From Rhodopirellula sp. P2 (GTDB lineage Bacteria > Planctomycetota > Planctomycetia > Pirellulales > Pirellulaceae), in the NCBI RefSeq assembly GCF_028768465.1, contig NZ_CP118225.1, positions 5,437,001-5,501,000 on the forward strand: DNA of 64,000 nt, written 5' to 3'. The notes beneath the pieces were generated by a model that saw nothing but the letters and a program-made list of their open reading frames with translations, was not told the origin of the DNA and did no database searches. A program made the position numbers and the translations under genes. This document shows positions 1 through 8,478 of this stretch, in pieces; position 1 is the first letter of the stretch; every line of letters begins with the position of its first letter.

Positions 1-855
1 TCCCTTCGGTACGAACGATCGCTTGCGTACGTCGGCGGATGGGAATCCCCGCGATTGCAATTGGCTCGTTACCAAGCGTTGATCGGCGGAGTCCCAATCG
101 CGTCTCTGGACGACCTGCGCGGCACTCGGGACCAGGTTCAATCCAAGCCCGATCTAGCTCGCTGGTATTCCCAATCCGCCCTGCGAACGCATTACCTGAT
201 GGACGCCGCTGGGCCCCCTCAACGCCGCCGACTGCTCAAGCAGTTGGCAGACCTCTATTCGCACCCCAAGCCAGCCGACACGACGGGCACAGCCGATGAT
301 GTTGCCGCAAACGAGACCAACCCGGCCGCCATCTTGCGTTACCTTCGAGTCGACGACGCTCATCTGAACCACAATCCGGCCAAAGGCGACCTGACAACGC
401 TGTGCCTGGCCGGTTGCAACCTCACTGGAAACGGGCTAGCCAAACAGAAACGAATTCACGGTCTGACCTGGTGCGACCTTTCACGATTGCCTCTGACAGA
501 CGCCGACGTCCTTCGCTTGGTTGCTGACACGGAACAACTGGACCAACTGAGCCTGGAGGCGACACAGGTGACCAACCAAATCGCCACGCTGTTGCAGGGT
601 GCGAACCAGTTGAGAGAACTCGACCTCAGCTACACCGCCATCGACGACTCCGTACTGAAGTCGATTCCGCAATCAGCCTCGACGCTTTGGATGACAGGCA
701 CCAACTTGACCGATCAAGCGATCGACACTTTGATCGCACTGCCTCGATTGAAAACCATCGATCTCCAACGCACCAAGATCACAGAGCGAGGATTGCAACG
801 TTTCCGGCAAGCCAAGCCCGACTGCCAACTCAACCCGCTGAATATCCCCGAGTGA
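1..855 (+). CDS. Leucine-rich-repeat protein, 3' part only
   Basis: The reading frame is open from the first base, so the start lies outside the window; 284 codons are visible. From about residue 125 of the visible part the protein shows irregular leucine-rich repeats: LTWCDLSRLPLTDADVL, LDQLSLEATQVTNQ, LRELDLSYTAIDDSVL and LKTIDLQRTKITERGLQ. The spacing is about 22-24 residues, as in the ribonuclease-inhibitor-like repeats common in planctomycetes. The proximal part (ALRTHYLMDA, RRRLLKQLADLY) is helical and I do not recognise it. LRRs are protein-interaction surfaces; the partner is unknown. The gene ends 85 bp before a family B palindrome. Confidence 0.75.
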   Translation, partial: SLRYERSLAYVGGWESPRLQLARYQALIGGVPIASLDDLRGTRDQVQSKPDLARWYSQSALRTHYLMDAAGPPQRRRLLKQLADLYSHPKPADTTGTADDVAANETNPAAILRYLRVDDAHLNHNPAKGDLTTLCLAGCNLTGNGLAKQKRIHGLTWCDLSRLPLTDADVLRLVADTEQLDQLSLEATQVTNQIATLLQGANQLRELDLSYTAIDDSVLKSIPQSASTLWMTGTNLTDQAIDTLIALPRLKTIDLQRTKITERGLQRFRQAKPDCQLNPLNIPE

Positions 856-940
856 TTCGCACGGCAAAGTTCAACGCCGATCCAACCGACCTGAACAAAG
901 CCGATTGGGATCCTCCGTTTCGGCGTGAGCCTGGACTGCT

Positions 941-1063
941 AAGCAGGTACGCAGGTGTCATCGGGTATGTGAGCCGTTGGCGTTCGCCACGGTTTTCAAG
1001 CACAACCGTGGCGAACGCCAAAACGGCTTACACCTTTGCCTACATCAACACCAACCGGCTCAC
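941..1063. repeat. Family B long inverted repeat, copy 1
   Basis: It begins AAGCAGGTACGCAGGTG and contains arms GTGAGCCGTTGGCGTTCGCC and GGCGAACGCCAAAACGGCTT separated by a short AT-richer loop. Three related copies occur in the window (12465, 25110, 58036). Its right edge abuts the stop codon of the rluA-like gene, where GTGAGCCGG follows the TAG on the minus strand. It lies between two convergent genes, so it could act as a bidirectional transcription stop. Confidence 0.75.
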
Positions 1064-1714
1064 CTAGAACGGCAACTCAGGCAACACGACCTCGACGGCG
1101 CGTCCGTTGGTCGGGTCTCGAAACGACAACTGGGCGGCGACGAGCTGCAACGCGGACTCATCCGCTGCGCTTCCATACAACGGGTCGCCGACGATCGGGT
1201 GACCGCGGTGAGCAGACTGGATTCGCAATTGATGCATTCGGCCGGTAACAGGCCGAAGCTCAATTCGAGAACGATTCAACGTCGCGTCGTAATCCAGGAA
1301 GCTCACCTTTGTTTCCGCGGCGCGTGCATCGACTGTTTCAGGCCCAACGACCTCCGCACGGGCCTGGTCGGGCGTCTTGGCGAGATGATCCTGCCATGGC
1401 TCTTGCTTGCAAGCCTCGCGAGCATCGCCTTCCACCACCGCGATGTACTTTTTTTGAACGCGTCGCAACCGAAACTGCTCGCTCAGCAAACGCGCCGCTT
1501 TCTTGCGGAGTGCGATCAAGACCAATCCCGACACGGGACGGTCGAGCCGGTGCACGGCAGTCAAATAGCTGGCGGCGTTTCCCGCTTCAGCGAACTGTTC
1601 GCGCAATTGCGATTGAAGGCACGGCGTGCCCGGTGGCGATGTGGTCGGAAGGCCCGCCGGTTTGCACACGACGACACACGAGTGAGAGGCCCAAAGAATT
1701 TCAATCATCGACAT
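1064..1714 (-). CDS. RluA-family 23S rRNA/tRNA pseudouridine synthase
   Basis: It would isomerise uridine to pseudouridine in structured RNA. The catalytic-Asp motif is visible as AVHRLDRPVSGLVL, followed by the RluA family strands KKYIAVVEG, the core RIELRPVTGRMHQLRIQ and the end motif HPIVGDPLYG. About 216 residues is short, and there is no N-terminal S4 domain, as in the RluA/TruC subgroup. An upstream ATG at 1762 would overlap nadK by 34 bp; the ATG at 1714 gives MSMIEILWASHS, which matches where the family fold begins, so I chose it. It is the last gene of the xseB-ispA-dxs-nadK run. The target nucleotide cannot be told from sequence. Confidence 0.85.
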   Translation of the reverse strand: MSMIEILWASHSCVVVCKPAGLPTTSPPGTPCLQSQLREQFAEAGNAASYLTAVHRLDRPVSGLVLIALRKKAARLLSEQFRLRRVQKKYIAVVEGDAREACKQEPWQDHLAKTPDQARAEVVGPETVDARAAETKVSFLDYDATLNRSRIELRPVTGRMHQLRIQSAHRGHPIVGDPLYGSAADESALQLVAAQLSFRDPTNGRAVEVVLPELPF

Positions 1715-1728
1715 ATCGTGATCTCGGC

Positions 1729-2619
1729 TCACGACTGTCGCAACGCCAATCGCCCTGACCAACCCAACTTTTCACGCAACGTGCGATAATCGTTTTGGCC
1801 GGGAACTCGCAGCATTTCAAACGCCACCGGCGCCCGGTGCACACGAACACGATCGCCCGATTTCAACTGGCCGAGGATTCGACCGTCCACCACGATGCTG
1901 GTCGATGCATTGGGTTCCGTCACCGCCAGTTCCAAACGCGTGTCCGCGGAATCCACCAGGGGACGGTAGGTCAACGTGTGCGGGCTGATCGGCGAGATCA
2001 CAATCGCTTGCAATTGCCGCCTCAAGATCGGCCCCCCGGCGGACAGATTGTGAGCCGTCGACCCCACGGGGGTCGCCACGATCAACCCGTCGCATCGATA
2101 CTGGGTCGCCAATTCATCATCGGCGTACAGGTCAATGTCCAGAATCGCGAACGGCGGTCCGTTCAAAATGGCCGCTTCGTTGAGCGCCATCGATTGGGCG
2201 ATGACCTGATCGTCTCGAACATGCTGGACCTCCAGCATCAGATGCCGAATGATCGAAAAGTCGCCATGACAGACCTTGGGCCAAGCGTCCAAGAAATCTT
2301 CCGGCGACAGCGCGGCCAAAAACCCCAGGCGACCGCAATTGATCCCCAGCACCGGAGTTTGATGGCTGCCCATCTGACGGGCGGACTGCAGAATGGATCC
2401 ATCCCCCCCAATGACAATCACCAAATCGAGGTCGTCATCGGAGAAGTCATAAGTGAACTCAAAGTCGGCCGCGACCAATTCAGCATGCGACTGAATCGTC
2501 GGCCGAAGACGCTTCCAAGCGGAGGACACGTTGTTCTTGTCAGGTGCCCCCAACACAACAATTCGCGGCGGGCGACCACAGCCACACCAATCCGGAGCTT
2601 CTCCGCTGGAAGATGACAT
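1729..2619 (-). CDS. nadK: NAD kinase
   Basis: ATP-dependent phosphorylation of NAD to NADP in the cytoplasm. Visible motifs are the phosphate-binding VIGGDGSILQSAR, the following LGINCGRLGFLA, the NEAA motif (ALNEAAILNGPP) and the signature DGLIVATPVGSTAHNLSAGG, in the usual order. Length is 296 residues, normal for the family. Its ATG shares one base with the dxs stop (TGATG), so the two are likely translationally coupled. Placement behind dxs makes sense because DXR and the later MEP-pathway steps consume NADPH. Confidence 0.95.
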   Translation of the reverse strand: MSSSSGEAPDWCGCGRPPRIVVLGAPDKNNVSSAWKRLRPTIQSHAELVAADFEFTYDFSDDDLDLVIVIGGDGSILQSARQMGSHQTPVLGINCGRLGFLAALSPEDFLDAWPKVCHGDFSIIRHLMLEVQHVRDDQVIAQSMALNEAAILNGPPFAILDIDLYADDELATQYRCDGLIVATPVGSTAHNLSAGGPILRRQLQAIVISPISPHTLTYRPLVDSADTRLELAVTEPNASTSIVVDGRILGQLKSGDRVRVHRAPVAFEMLRVPGQNDYRTLREKLGWSGRLALRQS

Positions 2620-4526
2620 CAGACACCAACCTGCGAACCGACCTCAGAAGCCGCTTCACGACACACCTCGATCACCTTCTGGGCAGACAAAGTGGATTCG
2701 TCCAGCAACTGTGAACGGTCACCGTGCAACACAAACTCGTCGGGCAATGCCAATCGATGAACGGCTCGCGTGTCCAAGCGTTGGTCCACCGCTGATTCCA
2801 AGAATGCGGAACCAAAGCCGCCCACTCGAGTGCCTTCTTCCAGCGTCACGACAAAGCGTCCGTCGCCGAGAGCTGTGCGGACCATCTCCGCATCGATCGG
2901 TTTGACAAAGCGAGCGTTGACGACGCCGATTTCCAGCTCGCCTTCCAACCGCTCCGCCGCCACGATCGCTTGTTCCAGCATCGCACCGTAAGCCACGATT
3001 GTGCCGTCCGCTCCTTCGCGAATCCACTCGGCCTTGCCGACTTCGATCGGTGCTGGTGTGTGAGTGGCCTCGAGCGCCGATGCCTTCGGATAGCGAATCC
3101 CAGACGGATGATCGAGCGTCAGCGCCGTGTCCAACATCATCGACAACTCTTGGGCGTAGCCCGGCGCCATCAGCACCATGTTCGGGAACAAACGCAGGTA
3201 GCCGATGTCGTAAACCCCGTGGTGAGTCGGCCCATCCGGCGCAGTCAAACCAGCCCGGTCCATCATGAACACGACCGGCAAATCCTGCAGAGCGACTTCT
3301 TGGAAAATCTGGTCGTAGCTGCGTTGCAGAAACGTGCTGTAAATGTCCACGATCGGCCGCATGCCGGTCTTGCACTGCCCTGCGGCAAACGCAACCGCAT
3401 GCGATTCGCAGATGCCAACGTCAAAGAATCGATCCGCGAATTTTTCGCGAACAGGTTCCAGCTTGTTGCCCTGGCACATCGCGGCGGTGATGACCGTGAC
3501 TCGCGAATCACGTTCCATGGCCGCGCCAATCGCGTCGCGGGCGTGAGTCGTGTAGGGAGGCTGCCCGTCGCTGCCTCGGGTGACCGGCGTGCCACCACGG
3601 TCTTCGAAAGCGGGTGGCGTGTGAAAGAACACGGGATCTTCTGCGGCGGGTTTGTAACCGTGTCCCTTTTCGGTCACCACGTGCAGCAGAACCGGCCCAG
3701 GAGTCTCCCGGCACAGCCGCAAGTATTTCTGCATCAACGGGATGTCGTGACCATCGATGGGACCGATGTAGCGAATGCCGAGTTCCTCAAACAGCATGCC
3801 GCCGAGCAAACCAGCCTTGACGCCTTCTTTCATCTGCGCCAGCAACCGCTCGGCCGGGTCGCCGAACATCGGCACGCGTTCGAGCAACTTGGTGACCTCG
3901 TGCTTCAGCCCCGTGTAGAACGGGTTGCCGCGCAACCGGTCCAAGTACTGAGCCACGGAACCGGTGCGATGACAGATCGACATTTTGTTGTCGTTCAGAA
4001 CGATCGTCAGATCGTCGCCGAGTTCACCTGCGTTGTTGAGCGCCTCAAAGACGACTCCACAGGGAAAGGCTCCATCCCCAATCACCGCCACCGTCCGGCG
4101 ATCCTCTTGGTTCATCAGAATATCGCCACTGCGCAGCCCGACCGCCGTGCTGACGCTGCACCCCGCATGCCCCGTCATGAACAGGTCGTAGACACTTTCG
4201 TGGGGGTTGGGATATCCCATCAACCCACCGGCCGTGCGGATGGTCTCGAAACGGTCGTAGCGACCGGTGACCAATTTGTGTGGGTACACCTGGTGACCGG
4301 TGTCCCAAATCAAACGATCGGTGCGAAAGTCGAATTCGCTGTGCAGGGCCAGACAAAGTTCCACCACGCCCAAGTTGGACGCAAAGTGGGCGGTTCGCGT
4401 TGCCAGCAAATTGCACAGCACGTCGCGGATTTCAACAGCCGCGTCACTCAGTTGCGCGGGGGACCAGTTTGCCAGCGGCGTTGCATCCTGCAAACCAGCC
4501 AGCAGTGGGTGTTTGTGTTCAATCAA
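2619..4526 (-). CDS. dxs: 1-deoxy-D-xylulose-5-phosphate synthase
   Basis: A thiamine-diphosphate enzyme condensing pyruvate and glyceraldehyde 3-phosphate, the first step of the MEP isoprenoid pathway. Motifs: LIWDTGHQVYPHKLVTGR, the ThDP/Mg motif GDGAFPCGVVFEALNNAG with following NDNKMSI, and DRAGLTAPDGPTHHGVYD in the pyrimidine domain. I place the start at TTG 4526. It overlaps the ispA stop as TTGA, is preceded by GGAG eight bases upstream, and gives 635 residues, the usual family length. The ATG at 4613 would add 29 residues unlike the family and overlap ispA by 91 bp. Confidence 0.95.
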   Translation of the reverse strand: MIEHKHPLLAGLQDATPLANWSPAQLSDAAVEIRDVLCNLLATRTAHFASNLGVVELCLALHSEFDFRTDRLIWDTGHQVYPHKLVTGRYDRFETIRTAGGLMGYPNPHESVYDLFMTGHAGCSVSTAVGLRSGDILMNQEDRRTVAVIGDGAFPCGVVFEALNNAGELGDDLTIVLNDNKMSICHRTGSVAQYLDRLRGNPFYTGLKHEVTKLLERVPMFGDPAERLLAQMKEGVKAGLLGGMLFEELGIRYIGPIDGHDIPLMQKYLRLCRETPGPVLLHVVTEKGHGYKPAAEDPVFFHTPPAFEDRGGTPVTRGSDGQPPYTTHARDAIGAAMERDSRVTVITAAMCQGNKLEPVREKFADRFFDVGICESHAVAFAAGQCKTGMRPIVDIYSTFLQRSYDQIFQEVALQDLPVVFMMDRAGLTAPDGPTHHGVYDIGYLRLFPNMVLMAPGYAQELSMMLDTALTLDHPSGIRYPKASALEATHTPAPIEVGKAEWIREGADGTIVAYGAMLEQAIVAAERLEGELEIGVVNARFVKPIDAEMVRTALGDGRFVVTLEEGTRVGGFGSAFLESAVDQRLDTRAVHRLALPDEFVLHGDRSQLLDESTLSAQKVIEVCREAASEVGSQVGV

Positions 4527-5476
4527 TTTGTACGCTCCAAAACAAAGTCCGCCAATTCTCTTAACCGCTGCGCAGTCGCTCCGAACAACTGCAGCGATTC
4601 GTGCGCCGTGCAAATCGTCGCTTTGGCGTGGGCTCTTGCCCGATCCAGTCCCATCAATCCCGGGTAAGTCAGCTTGCCACGGCCGTCGTCTTTGCCCGTT
4701 CGTTTTCCAAGTTGTTCGTCAGTGGACGTGCAATCCAGCAAATCGTCCGTGATTTGAAAGGCGAGTCCAAACGCTTTAGCGTAATCGGTCAAGGCCGAAA
4801 CCGCCCGCGAATCTGCTCCGGCGGAAATTGCGCCCATGGCTGCACAGGCCATGAACAATGCCCCCGTTTTTCGTTGATGGATCGCTTCCAGGTGCTTCAG
4901 CGCCGAATCGGGGCCACCAAAGTCCTCCACGGTGCGTTTCTCCGCATCCAAGTCATCGGCCTGGCCGCCGACCAACCCTGCAGGCCCCGCTGCGGTGGCC
5001 AGGGTCCCAATCAGCGCGGCCGAGCGTGCAGCGTCGGGGGTGCTTTGGTGCAGATGAGCAAATGCCATGGACTGCAACGCGTCACCAGCCAAAATCGCCG
5101 TGGCCTCGTCAAACTCAATGTGCGTCGTCGGTCGCCCACGCCGCAAATCGTCGTCATCCATCGCAGGCAGGTCGTCATGGATCAGCGAATAAGCATGGAT
5201 CATCTCGATCGCCACCGCCGCTGGCATCGCGCCAGCGAGATCGCCACCGCACGCTTCCGCCGACATGATCGTCAACATCGGACGAAGCCGCTTTCCCGGA
5301 GCCAAGACGGCGTACCGGATCGCAGCCGCCAATCGCTCTGGCACTCCAGCCCGATCCCGGCAGGCTTCTTCCAAAGCCGCTTCCACTGCTGGACGTCGAG
5401 CGTCCATGTAGTCCTTCAATGATTCGTGGGTCTCATCCGACTGTTCGCGGTGTTCACCCGATGCATCCACACTCAC
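4523..5476 (-). CDS. ispA: Polyprenyl diphosphate synthase (farnesyl/geranylgeranyl type)
   Basis: It elongates DMAPP with IPP units to FPP or GGPP. The first Asp-rich motif is HDDLPAMDDDDLRRGRPTTH and the second is FQITDDLLDCTS; the APGKRLRPML substrate motif is also present. Length is 317 residues. The DDxxxxD first motif with the two-residue insertion is typical of bacterial FPPS/GGPPS of the IspA type; product chain length is not decidable by eye. The start overlaps the xseB stop (ATGA, 5473-5476) and its own stop overlaps the dxs TTG, so the three genes are read as one message. Confidence 0.93.
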   Translation of the reverse strand: MSVDASGEHREQSDETHESLKDYMDARRPAVEAALEEACRDRAGVPERLAAAIRYAVLAPGKRLRPMLTIMSAEACGGDLAGAMPAAVAIEMIHAYSLIHDDLPAMDDDDLRRGRPTTHIEFDEATAILAGDALQSMAFAHLHQSTPDAARSAALIGTLATAAGPAGLVGGQADDLDAEKRTVEDFGGPDSALKHLEAIHQRKTGALFMACAAMGAISAGADSRAVSALTDYAKAFGLAFQITDDLLDCTSTDEQLGKRTGKDDGRGKLTYPGLMGLDRARAHAKATICTAHESLQLFGATAQRLRELADFVLERTN

Positions 5477-5847
5477 TCATCATCCTCCAAGGTTTCCGCG
5501 CCAGAAACTCCGCGACGCTTGCCACGGGACGCTTGCTTTTGAATCAACGACTCGCTGCCCGACATATTTTCAAGCGGTTCCGTCACCGGACGCCCCTCCG
5601 CATCCACGCCCGCTAAGACGGAGATCTTGCGTTCGGCGACGTCGAGCAACTGGTAACACTGTCGCATCTTGGACACCGCCACCTCGTATTGCTTCAAGGA
5701 TTCATCCAGCGTCAACGCCCCGGATTCCAGCTTTCGGACGATGGATTCGACATCTCCCAGCGTCGTTTCGAAATCCGCGAGATCCGTCGCGGATGCGTCG
5801 GTTGTGCCGGTCTCGTCCACAGGGGGGTTCCGTTTCTTCTTAGCCAA
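5473..5847 (-). CDS. xseB: Exodeoxyribonuclease VII small subunit
   Basis: The small helical subunit that binds XseA in the ssDNA exonuclease. The family signature is clear at residues 24-80: FETTLGDVESIVRKLESG, then LTLDESLKQYEVAVSKMR and AERKISVL. The 124 residues are longer than the usual 70-80 because of a charged N-terminus and a C-terminal tail with GSESLIQKQASRGKRRG. XseA is not in the window. xseB-ispA-dxs is a widespread bacterial gene order. It is the first gene of the operon; 172 bp separate it from the divergent gene at 6020. Confidence 0.93.
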   Translation of the reverse strand: MAKKKRNPPVDETGTTDASATDLADFETTLGDVESIVRKLESGALTLDESLKQYEVAVSKMRQCYQLLDVAERKISVLAGVDAEGRPVTEPLENMSGSESLIQKQASRGKRRGVSGAETLEDDE

Positions 5848-6019
5848 AACTTGATTTTCCCGGATTGGATGAGGATGGTCAGTGCGATTTTTTGACCAGC
5901 AATTGTTTGTGGTCTAGTGTTCCGGAGAAGCGGTGTTCTTGAACTATAGCAGACAGTGCATCGCACTCATCAGGCCACGCCTGACCCGATTTTGCCCCGG
6001 AATTTGAATCTCCAGCCAC

Positions 6020-7447
6020 ATGGCTCGAAATAACCGAAAACGTAAGCGACGACTGACTTCTCCTGCTCCGCAATCGCGGCCACAGGTGGAGCAACTCGGT
6101 GCTGGCAATATCGAAGGGACCGAAAATCCTTGCGAGCAAGTCCCTGAATCGACTGCAATGTCAACCAACACATCCACTCCAAACGATCCGAACGACAAAG
6201 TTCGAGCGAAATCCGCTGCAAGCGGCGCGGGGCTGACTCGCGCTGACATCGAGGATGTTGTTTCCGATGCTGCCACGCCAATCGATCTTCGCCTGCAAGA
6301 AATTGTCTCGCTCCTGAACGAGTTCGAAGGCCGCCTGACCACGCGACTGGACGAGTTCGACCTGCCGCCGAGGACTTCCTCCGAACGAGCGGAACTCTCG
6401 CTCGAAGCGGAAACGCCCGACGAACCCGACGAACTGACCTTCGCCGAAGAACCCGAAGACACGGAAACTCACGCGCATTCGCCAGAGATCGCCTACCACG
6501 ATTACTCTGCCTATGACGAGAACCCTGCGTACGAGGAAGAGACGACCTACGCCGAAGATCCCTCGTTCGCAGAAGCCGCTGCCTCCGAAGACCCAGCGCC
6601 GGCGGCCCCAGCCTACGACGAGCAATCAGAATGCCCGGAACTCGAACCGGAGCTCACCGCCGAACCAGTCGCTGGCTCCTGGCAACCGCCAATGGCGGAG
6701 GAAGCACCAACCGACTACGTCGACTTGGTCTCGCCGGAAGTTCACCGACTGGAGGAAGAACTGCAGTCCGAACGCATGCGTTCGCACGAACTGCAAACCC
6801 AGAATGAAGAACTCGCTGCTCAACTGGCGTCGTCTGGCGTCACTCGCACCGTGTCCGACACGCAGGGCTGCGACGATTCGATGTCTTGGGAAGAACGCAA
6901 GGCAAAGATTCTGGAACAGATGGAGAATGACGACTTCAACGAGGAGTCATTCCTGGAATCCCTGTCGCAGTCATCTCAAGACATTGCTGCCTCGATTGAT
7001 CCAGACTGGATTCACAATCCGGTGGCGTTCATCGACGACTTGGTCGACCGATTGGCGCAGGCTGAGCAAACGATTGCCGAACGCAACGCCGAGATTCACG
7101 AATTGCAAATCCTGTTGCAAAACCGTGCCGACACCCGCAATGACAACGTCGCCTTCGGTGCCGCCGCCATTGCAGGCATGGTCGACTCCGATGAATTGGT
7201 GATGGCCGAACGCGCCCGACTGGCAGAATTGAAAACCGAATGGGAAGACAAATTCCGCACCGCCGAAATCGAAGTTTCGCTGGAACGCGCCAAACTATCG
7301 CGTGAACGACAGACGCTGGCTCGTCGTGCTGAAGAGCTAGAAGAACAGATTGAACAACTGCAACGCGAAAAACGCGATGCCCGTGATTACCCCAAAGCCG
7401 GTCGCCGATGGCTGGCCGAACTGGGACTGCAATCCGAAGGCGAGTGA
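6020..7447 (+). CDS. Acidic coiled-coil protein of unknown function
   Basis: A 475-residue protein in three parts. Residues 1-20 are strongly basic (RNNRKRKRRL). Residues about 100-245 are very acidic and low-complexity, with Tyr-rich stretches such as SAYDENPAYEEETTYAED. From about 244 to the end there are heptad-like coiled-coil runs (VHRLEEELQSERMRSHELQ, AQAEQTIAERNAEIHELQI, SRERQTLARRAEELEEQIE). There is no signal peptide or membrane segment. I do not recognise a family. A basic tip, an acidic linker and a long coil suggest a structural or scaffolding role, which is inference. It is divergent from xseB and has no obvious operon partner. Confidence 0.75.
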   Translation: MARNNRKRKRRLTSPAPQSRPQVEQLGAGNIEGTENPCEQVPESTAMSTNTSTPNDPNDKVRAKSAASGAGLTRADIEDVVSDAATPIDLRLQEIVSLLNEFEGRLTTRLDEFDLPPRTSSERAELSLEAETPDEPDELTFAEEPEDTETHAHSPEIAYHDYSAYDENPAYEEETTYAEDPSFAEAAASEDPAPAAPAYDEQSECPELEPELTAEPVAGSWQPPMAEEAPTDYVDLVSPEVHRLEEELQSERMRSHELQTQNEELAAQLASSGVTRTVSDTQGCDDSMSWEERKAKILEQMENDDFNEESFLESLSQSSQDIAASIDPDWIHNPVAFIDDLVDRLAQAEQTIAERNAEIHELQILLQNRADTRNDNVAFGAAAIAGMVDSDELVMAERARLAELKTEWEDKFRTAEIEVSLERAKLSRERQTLARRAEELEEQIEQLQREKRDARDYPKAGRRWLAELGLQSEGE

Positions 7448-7680
7448 CTTGGTAGCGTGAAGCGTGACGGCGAGTCGACTGAGTCGCCAACGACGTTCCA
7501 ACGCATCTAGATGGGCACTTTTGCCCGTCAGAGTTGTGGATGTCGGCCAAGAGTGGCCAACCTGCAGCCAGGCCTCCCCTCCGTCACTCCATGCAAAAAC
7601 CGCTCCAAGCGGGCAATCCACTTGGGCGGCGATTACCAGGCGGCTCCGATGGCTAAAAAATTTCAGCCCGCCAGCAAGGA

Positions 7681-7770
7681 TTATTTCTTGCGGTGACGAA
7701 TCTTGGCTCGCATCCGTCGTTTCTTGCGGCCTACTTTGCGTCGTCCCTTGCCAGATTTCTTGGTACCCAC
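7681..7770 (-). CDS. 29-residue very basic protein, possibly ribosome-associated
   Basis: GTG start at 7770 with AGGAG ten bases upstream and a TAA stop at 7681. The product, in two halves, is VGTKKSGKGRRKVGRKK and RRMRAKIRHRKK: about 60% Lys/Arg and no acidic residue. The KKRRxRxxxxxHRK pattern recalls the short bacterial proteins of the AURKAIP1/COX24 (bS22) type and the THX ribosomal peptide; this resemblance is by eye only. It stands alone, with the Nudix gene upstream on the same strand 165 bp away. Good Shine-Dalgarno spacing and extreme composition support a real gene. Confidence 0.65.
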   Translation of the reverse strand: MGTKKSGKGRRKVGRKKRRMRAKIRHRKK

Positions 7771-7935
7771 CTAGATCGCTCTCCTGGAAAAATGTTCGTG
7801 TTTTGCGTGCATGGCCAGATTTCGCATCGAGGAATCGCCAATCTTTGGCGTTCCAAACAGGGGCGAATCAAACACCGGCCGGATCGAATCGCGTAGCGTA
7901 GCAGAACACCAGCGACCGACAAGGTGAGTTTCCGC

Positions 7936-8403
7936 TCAGGTCTGCGAGGAATCTGTCCATGGCAGTTCAATTTCGCTGTTCCGCCACGCCGCCACAAATT
8001 CAGGCAAGCTAGGCAGTGTCCCACGTGCTTTGACGATCTCATTGGCCGTCATCCAGTGCACCTCCGAAACTTCCTCAGGATTTGGCACCGGATCAATTTG
8101 GTCAGGAAACTCCGCCAGCCACCAGGCCAACCGAGTTCCCCACGGCGTGACACTTCGCCAACACAATCGCGTTGGCGTCACGTCAATCGTCAACTCTTCT
8201 TGCATTTCGCGAACGAGCGCTTCTTCTTCGCTTTCCCCGGCCTCAATGCCTCCGCCCGGCAAACACAATTTGCCAGGCGCATTGACGGTCAATGAACGAC
8301 GAATGATCAGCAATTTCTCTTCGCGGAACATCACTCCGATCACACCGCGTTTGCGGTTGCGATGATGAGAGTGCGGCTGTTTCGCGTGGGGCAATCGAGT
8401 CAT
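7936..8403 (-). CDS. Nudix hydrolase
   Basis: It hydrolyses a nucleoside diphosphate linked to another moiety. The Nudix box GX5EX7REUXEEXGU is present as GGIEAGESEEEALVREMQEE, preceded by GKLCLPG. The protein has 155 residues, a single domain and a His-rich N-terminus (HAKQPHSHHRNRKRG). The substrate cannot be assigned. It is on the same strand as the 8479-9660 membrane protein, 75 bp downstream of it. Confidence 0.88.
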   Translation of the reverse strand: MTRLPHAKQPHSHHRNRKRGVIGVMFREEKLLIIRRSLTVNAPGKLCLPGGGIEAGESEEEALVREMQEELTIDVTPTRLCWRSVTPWGTRLAWWLAEFPDQIDPVPNPEEVSEVHWMTANEIVKARGTLPSLPEFVAAWRNSEIELPWTDSSQT

Positions 8404-8478
8404 GCTTCGCTTCTACCACCTGAGCGAAGTCACAACAAGGGAACCAAACCGAGTTTCAACGGTGAGGTGCTGACGCAA

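Noticed and set aside
2970-4667. Long plus-strand frame of 565 codons opposite dxs and ispA
   Set aside because: It is antisense to two certain genes and has the codon-shadow composition expected in GC-biased DNA; no family motif.
7464-7901. Plus-strand 145-codon frame
   Set aside because: It runs antisense through the small basic gene and repeats no known motif.
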